Shown one piece after another: positions 20,891 through 30,032 of a stretch of DNA of 64,000 nucleotides. Below the pieces are notes generated by a model. That model ran no database searches, was not told the DNA's origin, and was given only the letters and a program-made list of their open reading frames with translations. Positions within the stretch are counted from its first letter, which is position 1, and each line of letters opens with the position of its first letter. The position numbers and the translations under genes were made by a program. Source of the stretch: VRUE01 sp963717375 (GTDB taxonomy: Bacteria; Actinomycetota; Thermoleophilia; Solirubrobacterales; 70-9); contig OY970329.1 in the NCBI GenBank assembly GCA_963717375.1, positions 310,001-374,000 on the forward strand, in the 5' to 3' direction.

Positions 20891-21473
20891 TGGGCTTCGA
20901 TATGTGAGGGCTGCCGGCGAGCCCGAACCGCCAGGGCCGCTCGACGGCTTTGGTGATCCCGACCCTCCGCCCCGTCGCTATCTGGCCCTGCCAATCGCCC
21001 GGCCGCGGCAGCAGCAGGAATGGATCACGCGCCAGGTCGGCGCCGTTCTCGGCGAGGTCGATGCCGAGCGCCTCGGTCAGCTTGCCGGGGCCGGAGCAGA
21101 GGTCGCGGTCGGGGCGCTCGCCGCGCCGCGCTCGCATCGCCTCGAGCCCCGCCGTCGGCTCCAGCGCCCGGATCAGAACCGCCGCCGCCTCACCCTCGGG
21201 TTCGGCGACGAAGTTCAAGAGCGAGTGGATCCCATAGGAGAGGTAGACGTAGGCGTAGCCCGGCGGACCGAAGAGGATCTCGGTGCGCGCGGTGAGACCG
21301 ACGTAGGCGTGGCAGGCGGGGTCGTCGCGCTCGTAGCTCTCGGTCTCGACGATGACGCCGCCGCAACCCTCGTAGAAGAGGCGGCAACCGATCAGATCGT
21401 GGGCGACGAGGTGGACCGAGCGATCGAAGAAGTCCGCCATGAGGCGGCTCTCGGTCCTCGTCCCCACGCTCAT
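20877..21473 (-). CDS. mpg: DNA-3-methyladenine glycosylase (MPG/AAG family)
   Basis: A monofunctional base-excision glycosylase of 198 residues that removes alkylated purines. The family blocks are clear: AHDLIGCRLF, GVIVETESYERDDPACHAY (catalytic Glu), GPPGYAYVYLSYGIHSLLNFV and LCSGPGKLTEALGI. An in-frame ATG at residue 12 (MADFFDRS) would also give a normal N-terminus. The start overlaps the argH stop by 4 bp, so it is probably the last gene of an argH-mpg unit. Confidence 0.93.
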   Translation of the reverse strand: MSVGTRTESRLMADFFDRSVHLVAHDLIGCRLFYEGCGGVIVETESYERDDPACHAYVGLTARTEILFGPPGYAYVYLSYGIHSLLNFVAEPEGEAAAVLIRALEPTAGLEAMRARRGERPDRDLCSGPGKLTEALGIDLAENGADLARDPFLLLPRPGDWQGQIATGRRVGITKAVERPWRFGLAGSPHISKPTIRP

Positions 21474-22861
21474 TCTCTCTCTTCCAGCGCCCTTGCCTTG
21501 ACCGCGGCGAGGGTCTCTTTCGCCTGTCCAAGCTGCACCGCGAGCGCTGTCGAGCCGGTGCCGCCCTCGATCCGCTTCGACTCGAGCCAGCTGCTGCGCT
21601 CCAGCACCTCGTAGAAGGAATCGTCGAGCCGCTCGGAGCGAGCGCTGAGCTCGTCCCGACTCAGTTCCGAGAGCGACTTGCCCTGCTCGACCGCGTCGCG
21701 GACCAGGCCACCGACGATGCCGTGCGCCTCGCGGAAGGGCACGCCGCGTCGGACGAGCAGGTCGGCGACCTCGGTCGCGGCCAGCATCTCGTCACCGGAG
21801 GCCTCCTCGAGCCGCTCGCGGTCGAAGCTGATCCCGGCCAGCATTCCCCCGGTCGCGTCAAGGCAGGACTCGATCGTGTCGATCGCGTCGAAGAGCGGCT
21901 CCTTGTCCTCCTGCATGTCCTTGCCGTAGGTCAACGGCAGCGCGTGCATGACGCCGAGCAGGGTCGCGTAGCTGGCGGCGACGCGCGGGCTCTTGGCCCG
22001 CAGCAGCTCGGCCGAGTCGGGATTCACCTTCTGCGGCATGATCGATGAGCCCGAGGAGAAGGACTCGTCGAGCTCGCAGAAACCGAACTCGGTGCTGGAC
22101 CAGATGACGATTTCCGAGCCGAGGCGCGAGAGGTGCATCGCGCAGGTCGAGGCGGCGGCGAGGTAGTCGAGGACGAAGTCGCGGTTGGAGGCGCCGTCAA
22201 TCGAGTTGTGGCTGACGTGCTCGAAGCCGAGGTCGCCGGCGACGGCATTGCGATCGATCTCCCAGTTGACCCCGGCAAGGGCGCCGGAGCCGAGCGGCAT
22301 CACCGAGGCGCTGTCGAGCGCGAACTGGAAGCGCAGCACGTCGCGGGCGAGCATCCAGAAGTAGGCGAGCAGGTGATGGCCAAGGTAGACCGGCTGTGCT
22401 CGCTGCAGGTGGGTGTAGCCGGGCATCGGCCAGTCGCGATGGCGCTCGGCCAGCTCCAGCAGGTGCTCCATCGCCGTCCCGGCCAGCTCGATCGCCCGCA
22501 GCGAGTGCGCCTGCACGACCATCGCCACGTCGGTGGCGACCTGGTCGTTGCGCGAGCGGCCGGTGTGGAGCTTGCCGGCGAGCGGCCCGATCTCCTCGCC
22601 GAGCAGGCGCTCGACTGCCATGTGGATGTCCTCGTCGGAGTCCTCGAAGCGGAAGCCGTGCTCTCCCATGCGGGTGCGCACGCGCTCGAGCCCGGCGTCG
22701 ATCTGCTCCAGCTCCGAGTCGTCGAGGACGCCGATATCGCGCAGGCCGCGGGCGTGCGCCTGCGATTGGTCGATGTCGTAGGGCGCCAGCGCCCAATCGA
22801 ACTCAATCGAGCGGTTGATCCGCCAGAAGCGGGGGTCTGGGTCTTTGCGAAAGCGGGACAT
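21470..22861 (-). CDS. argH: Argininosuccinate lyase
   Basis: Last step of arginine synthesis: argininosuccinate to arginine plus fumarate. A 463-residue member of the fumarase/aspartase superfamily with TGRSRNDQ, THLQRAQPV and the signature GSSIMPQKVNPD, whose loop carries the catalytic Ser. ATG 22861 is chosen (MSRFRKDPDPRFW) because it overlaps the preceding stop as TGATG; ten further codons upstream are open but fall in the aminotransferase gene. No other arg gene is nearby. Confidence 0.96.
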   Translation of the reverse strand: MSRFRKDPDPRFWRINRSIEFDWALAPYDIDQSQAHARGLRDIGVLDDSELEQIDAGLERVRTRMGEHGFRFEDSDEDIHMAVERLLGEEIGPLAGKLHTGRSRNDQVATDVAMVVQAHSLRAIELAGTAMEHLLELAERHRDWPMPGYTHLQRAQPVYLGHHLLAYFWMLARDVLRFQFALDSASVMPLGSGALAGVNWEIDRNAVAGDLGFEHVSHNSIDGASNRDFVLDYLAAASTCAMHLSRLGSEIVIWSSTEFGFCELDESFSSGSSIMPQKVNPDSAELLRAKSPRVAASYATLLGVMHALPLTYGKDMQEDKEPLFDAIDTIESCLDATGGMLAGISFDRERLEEASGDEMLAATEVADLLVRRGVPFREAHGIVGGLVRDAVEQGKSLSELSRDELSARSERLDDSFYEVLERSSWLESKRIEGGTGSTALAVQLGQAKETLAAVKARALEERE

Positions 22862-23985
22862 CAGCGGATTGATTCGGCGAGAGCCTCGCACACCCGCGCC
22901 ACCTGGGACTCGCTCATCGCCGGGAAGAACGGCAGTGCCAGCGAACGGGACGAGGCAGCTTCGGCGACCGGGAACTGGCCCTCGCGGTAGCCAAGCTCAC
23001 GCAGGTGCGGGAAGAGGTGGATGCAGGGCAGGTAGGCCTTGCTGGCGACACCGCGCTCGACGAGACGGGTGATGGTGGCGTCGCGGTCGGCGCCCTCGGC
23101 CAGTTGCACGGTGTAGACGAACCAGCTGCGCACCTCGCTGCCACGACCAGCCACCGGTGTCTTCACGCCCTCGATCTCGGCCAGGCCGCGCTCGTAGAGG
23201 GAGGCGACACGGGAGCGGTCGGCGAGCATCGAGTCGAGCTTCTCGGTCTGGGCGACGCCGAGCGCGGCGGCGATGTCGGAGAGCCGGTAGTTGAAGCCGA
23301 GACCCCCGTGGTCGAGCCAGCCCATGTCGGCGGCGCGGCCCTGGTTGCGCTCGCTGCGCAAGCGGGCGGCGGTGGCGGGGTCACCCGGCACAACCATCCC
23401 CCCCTCCCCCGTCGTCAGCTGCTTGTTGGCGTAGAAGGCGAAGGTGGCGACGTTGCCGCGGGCGCCCACCTTGCGACCCTTGGCGTCGACCGCGCCGAGC
23501 GCCTCGCAGGCGTCCTCGAGCAGGCCGAGGCCGTGCTTGGCCGCCAGCGCCTCCAGCTCCGCCATCGCCGCGGGGTAGCCGAAGATGTGGATCGGCAGGA
23601 GGCCGACCGTGCGCTCTCCAACGGCTGCCGCTGCCGCCGCGGGGTCGAGGTTGAGCGTCTCGGCGTCGACGTCGCAGAAGACCGGCCTCGCGCCCTCGTA
23701 GAGCAGGCAGTTGGCCGAGGCGACGAAGCTGAAGGGGCTGGTCAGGACCTCGTCGCCGGGCCCCCAGCCGAGAGCCCGCACGCCGAGGTGGAGGCCGGCC
23801 GTGCCGCTCGAGACCGCGACCGCGTCCTCGACCCCGAGCCAGGTGGCGAAGTCGCGCTCGAAGCGCTCCGCCATCGGGCCCAGCGAGAGCCGTCCCGAGC
23901 GCAGTACCTCCAGCACCAACTCCTCCTCGCGGGCGCCGATCGCGGGCTTGGCCAGCGGAATCTGCTCGCTCTGCGCAGGGTCCAT
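22861..23985 (-). CDS. DegT/DnrJ/EryC1-family PLP aminotransferase
   Basis: A 374-residue fold-type I aminotransferase of the sugar-aminotransferase family. AVSSGTAGLHLGVRALGWGPGDEV binds the cofactor phosphate, LLEDACEALGA carries the PLP-ring Asp, and FAFYANKQLTTGEGGMV the Schiff-base Lys. Such enzymes transaminate nucleotide-linked keto-sugars for surface glycans or natural products. It sits between cimA and argH with no sugar genes next to it, so its substrate is open. The start at MDPAQSEQIPLAKP drops an upstream extension that overlaps cimA. Confidence 0.9.
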   Translation of the reverse strand: MDPAQSEQIPLAKPAIGAREEELVLEVLRSGRLSLGPMAERFERDFATWLGVEDAVAVSSGTAGLHLGVRALGWGPGDEVLTSPFSFVASANCLLYEGARPVFCDVDAETLNLDPAAAAAAVGERTVGLLPIHIFGYPAAMAELEALAAKHGLGLLEDACEALGAVDAKGRKVGARGNVATFAFYANKQLTTGEGGMVVPGDPATAARLRSERNQGRAADMGWLDHGGLGFNYRLSDIAAALGVAQTEKLDSMLADRSRVASLYERGLAEIEGVKTPVAGRGSEVRSWFVYTVQLAEGADRDATITRLVERGVASKAYLPCIHLFPHLRELGYREGQFPVAEAASSRSLALPFFPAMSESQVARVCEALAESIR

Positions 23986-23996
23986 GGCGGCGGACC

Positions 23997-25565
<1,569 letters not shown>

Positions 25566-25597
25566 CTGATGCCTTTCACTTCGAGAGATCGGGGTGA

Positions 25598-25649
25598 GGG
25601 CCTTTCGGCCCAAGCGCGTGGCATCGCCACGCCAGCCGCTAGGCGGCTG
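25598..25649 (-). promoter_or_regulatory. Three tandem hairpins in the ilvE-cimA interval
   Basis: In transcript order the stems are CAGCCGC/GCGGCTG (25633-25649), GCGTGGC/GCCACGC (25616-25632) and GGGCC/GGCCC with a GAAA loop (25598-25611). The first stem begins in the last codons of a 15-codon open frame, with that frame's stop codon at the loop. The layout resembles an attenuator but has no U tract, so control would more likely act on translation or mRNA decay. Confidence 0.5.
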
Positions 25650-25686
25650 CGGTAATTCGCCCGATTGCCTCGAAACGCGTGTGCAT
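25639..25686 (-). CDS. Possible 15-residue leader peptide before cimA
   Basis: MHTRFEAIGRITAAA, then TAG. The ATG overlaps the ilvE stop as TGATG, which would allow re-initiation. It contains two Ile codons (ATC and ATT) in an isoleucine-pathway context and ends within the first of three hairpins. It is too short for codon statistics, so it could be chance. Confidence 0.35.
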   Translation of the reverse strand: MHTRFEAIGRITAAA

Positions 25687-26636
25687 CAGCTACTGACCTT
25701 ACTCGGCTCGTCCGCCCCGGCCGGGACGTTGACGAAGTCGAGCCACTCGAGGTACTCCTCGGCGCGACCGTGCAGCGCGTCGACGAATTTTGCCTGCACG
25801 TGGCGGGTGATCTCGCCGGGCTCGCCGATCGGGTGGTCGTCGATCTCACGGACCGGCACCAGCTCGGCCGCGGTCCCGGTGAGGAAGATCTCCTCCGCCA
25901 GGTAGAGCTCGGCGCGGGCGATGTCGCGCTCGACCACGGTGTAGCCGAGGTCGCGGGCGATCTGGATCACCGACTTGCGGTTGATCCCGTCGAGGATCGA
26001 GGCGACGTGCGGCGGCGTGACGATCTGGCCGTCGCGGACAAGGAAGATGTTCTCGCCGGAGCCCTCGCAGACGAAGCCGCGCTCGTCGAGCAGGATCGCC
26101 TCCTCGTAGCCGGCGTTGGTCGACTCGGTCTTGGCCAGGATCGAGTTGAGGTACTGGCCCGAGGCCTTGGCGTGCGGGATCAGGCCGCCGGGGCCGATCC
26201 GGCGCCAGCTCGAGACCTTGGCGCGGATGCCGTGCTTCTGGCCCTCCTCGCCGAGGTAGGCGCCCCAGGGGAAGGCGGCGATGATCAGGTCGACGGGCGC
26301 GTCTGTGGCGTAGAGCCCGAGGCTGCCGTAGCCGCGGAAGGCGAGCGGCCGGATGTAGCAGGAGCCGAGCCCGTTGCGGCGGATCAGCTCGCGCGTCGCC
26401 TCGCCGATCTCCTCGGTCGAGTAGGGCATGCCGAGGTAGTAGAGCTCCGCCGACTTGGCTAGCCGATCGAGGTGGTCGGCGTGCCTGAAGACGGCCGGGC
26501 CGCGCTCGGTCTCATAGCAGCGGATCCCCTCGAAGACGCCCGTGCCGTAGTGCAGCGCGTGGCTGAGCACGTGCACTTTGGCGTCCTCCCAGGGCACGAA
26601 CTCGCCGTTATGCCAAATCAACTCTGCCTGATCCAT
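25686..26636 (-). CDS. ilvE: Branched-chain amino-acid aminotransferase
   Basis: Final transamination for Leu, Ile and Val. A 316-residue fold-type IV PLP enzyme: HALHYGTGVFEGIRCYET at the N-terminus, the Schiff-base Lys in IPHAKASGQYLNS, and EGSGENIFLV binding the cofactor. Its neighbours in the direction of transcription are the cimA leader and cimA, so it belongs to the isoleucine branch. The probable -10 (TACTTC, 7 nt before ATG) is weak. It is divergent from the secreted repeat-protein gene. Confidence 0.96.
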   Translation of the reverse strand: MDQAELIWHNGEFVPWEDAKVHVLSHALHYGTGVFEGIRCYETERGPAVFRHADHLDRLAKSAELYYLGMPYSTEEIGEATRELIRRNGLGSCYIRPLAFRGYGSLGLYATDAPVDLIIAAFPWGAYLGEEGQKHGIRAKVSSWRRIGPGGLIPHAKASGQYLNSILAKTESTNAGYEEAILLDERGFVCEGSGENIFLVRDGQIVTPPHVASILDGINRKSVIQIARDLGYTVVERDIARAELYLAEEIFLTGTAAELVPVREIDDHPIGEPGEITRHVQAKFVDALHGRAEEYLEWLDFVNVPAGADEPSKVSS

Positions 26637-26720
26637 GTTGGGAGAAGTATGCCCGATAGCGCAAGGGCATTCGAGCCAAGTCGAGAAGAGGACCGAGTCA
26701 ACCGCAAAGGAGACCTTCAG

Positions 26721-27593
26721 ATGATCGCCGCAGTCCGCAAACGAGTTACCTATTCCAACGTGATCGCCACGATGGCGCTGTTCATCGCCCTCGGCGGCGT
26801 CGCGGTGGCCGCCGGCCTACCCAAGAACAGCGTCGGCCCCAAGCAACTGAAGCGGGGAGCCGTCACCGCCGCCAAGATTCGCAAGCAGGCCGTGAACAGC
26901 GCCAAGCTGGCGCCCAAATCGGTGATCGCCGGCAAGCTCGCCGAAAACTCGGTCGGCCCGGGCAACATCGGCAACGGCGCCGTGACCACGGCCAAGCTGG
27001 CCGCCAACTCGGTGATCGCCTCGACGATCAAGAACAGCGTCATCACCACCAACAAGCTCAACAACGAAGCCGTGAACACGAGCAAGCTAGGCAACGAATC
27101 GGTGACGACCCCGAAGCTGGGCAAAGAATCGGTCTCGACCGCCAAGCTCGGCAACGAATCGGTGACGGGTGCGAAGCTCGGCAAAGGATCTGTGACCGCG
27201 GCCAAGCTCGGCAGCGACGTCGGCCCGATCCTGGGCAACCTGAAGAGCGGGCAGACGCTGCAGGGCGTGTTCGACATGGGCTCCGAAAGCAAATCGGCCC
27301 GGGGGGCGACCAGCTTCCAGTTCCCACTGACGAACATTCCGGGCATATCGCCCGCGAACATCCTCAAATCCGGCCAGACCACGGCGGCCTGCCCGGGGGT
27401 GGGCAGCGACGAAGCAAACCCGAACCCACAGGCCGCGCCCGGTCAGCTCTGCATCTACATCAGGCTCGAAACCGGCCTGAACAGCCTCACGCTCGACACC
27501 GTCAATCGCGTCGGGTTCGGCCTCGCTGCCTTCTTCACGGCGGCGAACGAAACCAATGAAGTGAGCGGCACTTGGGCGGTAACCGCGCCCTAG
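26721..27593 (+). CDS. Secreted protein with decapeptide NSV..KL repeats
   Basis: A 290-residue protein with a basic start and hydrophobic segment (VTYSNVIATMALFIALGGVAVAAG, cleavage near residue 31), about 13 tandem decapeptides (residues 33-165, pattern N.SVTTAKLG), and a C-terminal globular part of about 120 residues with a Cys pair. Regular ten-residue repeats of this kind suggest a beta-helix or extended rod. I recognise the architecture from secreted proteins of soil actinobacteria; no function is known. AAGGAG precedes the ATG, making it one of the few genes here with a clear Shine-Dalgarno. It converges with leuB (4-bp overlap). Confidence 0.85.
   Translation: MIAAVRKRVTYSNVIATMALFIALGGVAVAAGLPKNSVGPKQLKRGAVTAAKIRKQAVNSAKLAPKSVIAGKLAENSVGPGNIGNGAVTTAKLAANSVIASTIKNSVITTNKLNNEAVNTSKLGNESVTTPKLGKESVSTAKLGNESVTGAKLGKGSVTAAKLGSDVGPILGNLKSGQTLQGVFDMGSESKSARGATSFQFPLTNIPGISPANILKSGQTTAACPGVGSDEANPNPQAAPGQLCIYIRLETGLNSLTLDTVNRVGFGLAAFFTAANETNEVSGTWAVTAP
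26817..27215 (+). repeat. In-gene 30-bp repeats encoding decapeptides
   Basis: About 13 imperfect 30-bp units, one of them 27 bp, with AAGCT(G/C) recurring at the KL codons. The most alike are the four units NESVTTPKLG, KESVSTAKLG, NESVTGAKLG and KGSVTAAKLG near 27,100-27,210, which suggests recent internal duplication there. Confidence 0.85.
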
Positions 27594-28666
27594 GCGCTTA
27601 GCTCGGCCAGCACGGCCTCGGTTACCTCGTCGGTGCCGACCGCGGTCTCCCCCTCGCCCGCAAGGTCCGGGGTGCGGAGGCCGCGGTCCAGCACCGCGTC
27701 CACGGCGGCATCGATCCGCCCCGCCTCATCCGGCCGCTCGAGGCCGTGGCGCAGCATCATCGCCGCCGAGAGGAAGGTCGCGAGCGGGTTGGCGATGCCC
27801 TGGCCGGCGATGTCCGGCGCGGAGCCGTGTACCGGCTCGAAGAGACCCGGCTCGCCGTCGGCGCCGAGGCTGGCGGAGGGCAGCATTCCCAGCGACCCGG
27901 TCAGCATCGCCGACTCGTCGCTGAGGATGTCGCCAAAGAGGTTCTCGGTGACGATCACGTCGAAGTCGGCGGGGCGTGAGACCAGCTGCATTGCCGCGTT
28001 GTCGACCAGCAGGTGGTCGAGCTCAACGTCCGGATAGTCAGGGGCGACGCGCCCGACTACCTCGCGCCAGAGGCGTGAGGTCTCCAGCACGTTTGCCTTG
28101 TCGACCGAGGTGACGCGGGGACCGCGGTTCGAACCCTCGGCGCGGCGCCGGGCGGCCTCGAAGCCGACGCGGGCGATCCGCTCGATTTCGGCCGCCGAGT
28201 ACTCGCAGGTGTCGTGGGCGGAGTCGCCGTCACGACCGCTGTCGCCGAAGTAGATGCCGCCGGTCAGCTCGCGCACGACCAGGAGGTCAGTGCCGGCGAT
28301 GCGATCTTCCTTAAGTGGGCTAGCGCCGATCAGGGCGGGACTCGGCCGCACCGGGCGCAGGTTGGCGTAGAGGCCCATGCCCTTGCGCAGGCCAAGCAGG
28401 CCCTGCTCGGGGCGCGGCGCGTCGGGGTCGGTCGTGTCCCATTTCGGCCCGCCGACGGCGCCGAGCAGGACCGCGTCGGCGGCCCGGCAGGCGTCGAGGA
28501 CCTCTTCCGTAAGTGCGGTGCCGTGGGCGTCGATCGAGCAACCGCCCATCAGCTCCTCGCTGAACTCGAACTCGCCCAGCGCCTCGAGCAGGCGACGCGC
28601 GGCGGCAACGATCTCGGGCCCGATCCCGTCGCCGGGGAGCAGGACTATGCGGGGGGCGCTGGTCAC
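27590..28666 (-). CDS. leuB: 3-isopropylmalate dehydrogenase
   Basis: Oxidative decarboxylation of 3-isopropylmalate in leucine synthesis. A 358-residue isocitrate-dehydrogenase-family protein: LLPGDGIGPEI, YANLRPVRP, ELTGGIYFGD, DKANVLETSRLWREV, and the metal/NAD site VTENLFGDILSDE and EPVHGSAPDIAG. A GTG 9 bp upstream is possible, but GTG 28666 lies exactly 7 nt after TAGAGT and starts just before the first beta strand. It is separately promoted although it directly follows the leuCD-methyltransferase genes. Confidence 0.96.
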   Translation of the reverse strand: MTSAPRIVLLPGDGIGPEIVAAARRLLEALGEFEFSEELMGGCSIDAHGTALTEEVLDACRAADAVLLGAVGGPKWDTTDPDAPRPEQGLLGLRKGMGLYANLRPVRPSPALIGASPLKEDRIAGTDLLVVRELTGGIYFGDSGRDGDSAHDTCEYSAAEIERIARVGFEAARRRAEGSNRGPRVTSVDKANVLETSRLWREVVGRVAPDYPDVELDHLLVDNAAMQLVSRPADFDVIVTENLFGDILSDESAMLTGSLGMLPSASLGADGEPGLFEPVHGSAPDIAGQGIANPLATFLSAAMMLRHGLERPDEAGRIDAAVDAVLDRGLRTPDLAGEGETAVGTDEVTEAVLAELSA

Positions 28667-28673
28667 GGCGGGC

Positions 28674-28679
28674 ACTCTA
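28674..28679 (-). promoter_or_regulatory. Leaderless -10 box of leuB
   Basis: Minus-strand TAGAGT, 7 nt before GTG 28666 and only 5 nt after the stop codon of the methyltransferase gene. Confidence 0.6.
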
Positions 28680-28684
28680 TGCGG

Positions 28685-29458
28685 CTATGCGCCGGCGCGC
28701 GCCTCGATGTTGAGGCGGACGTAGTCGAGGACGAGCGGCTTCTCCGACTCCTCCAGGATCGCCTCGGCGAAGGGACGGCGCTTCTCCTCCGGCAGCTGGG
28801 CCAACAGCGGGCCGAGGGTCACTGTGGAGGTGAACTCGAGCGGGTGCTCCGGCTGGACCGGCTTCGGCTCGAGCCAGCAGCGGGCCTCTTCGAAGCCGGC
28901 CTTGCTCAACCTGGCCTCTGTCGTCCCCGGCGGAGCGAAGTTCCACATCCCCGTCATCTCGGTGAAGTGGCTGTTGAACTCAGGCCTTGCCGCGACCGCG
29001 GCGATCACCTTCGCGTGCTCGGCGACGTTGCCCTCGCCTCCGCACTGGGCGACAAGGCGGCCGCCAGGGCGCAGCGCCGCGCGCAGGCGGGCGAAAAGGC
29101 GATCGTGGTCGGGGATCCAGTGGAAGGTCGCGGTCGAGAACACGAGGTCGACCGGCTCCTCGATCTCGAGCTCGGCGAGGTCGGTGACCAGGTAGGAGGC
29201 GCCATCGCCGAGACGCTCGCGAGCCTGGGCGATCATCGCCTCGGAGCCATCGACGGCGATGATGCGCCCCTCAGGCAGCCGCTTGGCCAGCTCTTCCGTG
29301 ACCCGGCCCGAGCCGCAACCTGCATCGATCACGGTCTCATCGCCGTCCAGCTCGAGCCGGCCCAGCACCTCCATCCCCCAGTTGAACTGAGGGTCGGAGA
29401 TCGCGTCGTAGGTCTTCGCGTCCCACTCGCGCGGGCCGGAGTTCATAGCGCCGCTCAT
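28685..29458 (-). CDS. SAM-dependent methyltransferase, trans-aconitate methyltransferase-like
   Basis: A 257-residue class I methyltransferase. VIDAGCGSGRVTEELAKR is the SAM-binding motif I, IAVDGSEAMI the acidic loop, and FSTATFHWIPDHDRLF a block typical of Tam-type enzymes that esterify trans-aconitate. Its place between leuD and leuB suggests a dicarboxylate or tricarboxylate substrate linked to leucine synthesis; yeast Tmt1 methylates both trans-aconitate and 3-isopropylmalate. The substrate is inference. It begins 8 nt after leuD and is probably co-transcribed with leuCD. Confidence 0.8.
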   Translation of the reverse strand: MSGAMNSGPREWDAKTYDAISDPQFNWGMEVLGRLELDGDETVIDAGCGSGRVTEELAKRLPEGRIIAVDGSEAMIAQARERLGDGASYLVTDLAELEIEEPVDLVFSTATFHWIPDHDRLFARLRAALRPGGRLVAQCGGEGNVAEHAKVIAAVAARPEFNSHFTEMTGMWNFAPPGTTEARLSKAGFEEARCWLEPKPVQPEHPLEFTSTVTLGPLLAQLPEEKRRPFAEAILEESEKPLVLDYVRLNIEARAGA

Positions 29459-29466
29459 CGCCGGCC

Positions 29467-30030
29467 TCAGAGCGCCGTCGTCACCGGGCCGTGCCCGGCC
29501 GCGCCGGAGCCCTCGAAAGCATCGATCGCCGCCCCGTTCTCCAGCGTGATGCCGATGTCGTCGAGACCGTTCAGCAGCCGGTGCTTGACGTCGGGCTCGA
29601 CCTCGAATTTGAAGACACCGGCGGCGCAGGTGACCGTCTCGTCGTCGACGTCGATCCGCGCCTCGCCCGCCTCGGCGACGGCGCGGCAGTGCTCCTCGTC
29701 GAGGATCGCCGGCAGCAGGCCGACCTTGGTGCAGTTGGAGTAGAAGATGTCGGCGAAGGACGGGGCGACGATCGCCTCGAAGCCGAAGTCCTCCAGCGCC
29801 CAGGGGGCGTGCTCGCGGGAGGAGCCGCAGCCGAAGTTCGCTCCCGTGACCAGGATCGGGTTGGGCTCGAGCTCGATCTCGCCGTCGCGGATCCAGTCAT
29901 AGAAGAGGAACTCGCCGAAGCCGGTCCTCTCGACCCGCTTGAGGAACTGCTTGGGGATGATCTGGTCGGTATCGACGTCGGCCCGGTCTAGCACCGACAC
30001 CTTGCCCTCGATTACGTCTATCGGTCGCAT
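29467..30030 (-). CDS. leuD: 3-isopropylmalate dehydratase small subunit
   Basis: The 187-residue swivel subunit that with LeuC isomerises 2- to 3-isopropylmalate. RADVDTDQIIPKQFLKRVERTGFGEFLFYDWR-type N-terminal block, TGANFGCGSSREHAPWAL (substrate loop) and FADIFYSNCTKVGLLP are diagnostic. ATG 30030 is 2 nt after the leuC stop; 67 codons of open frame upstream belong to leuC in another frame and are excluded. Confidence 0.96.
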   Translation of the reverse strand: MRPIDVIEGKVSVLDRADVDTDQIIPKQFLKRVERTGFGEFLFYDWIRDGEIELEPNPILVTGANFGCGSSREHAPWALEDFGFEAIVAPSFADIFYSNCTKVGLLPAILDEEHCRAVAEAGEARIDVDDETVTCAAGVFKFEVEPDVKHRLLNGLDDIGITLENGAAIDAFEGSGAAGHGPVTTAL

Positions 30031-30032
30031 TC

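Noticed and set aside
22861..23985. Glycan-biosynthesis operon around the DegT aminotransferase
   Set aside because: Its neighbours are cimA and argH; no sugar nucleotide or transferase gene is adjacent, so a glycan role is not supported by context.
26817..27215. CRISPR-like array of 30-bp units
   Set aside because: The period is in frame, units are contiguous without unique spacers, and they encode decapeptides of a secreted protein.
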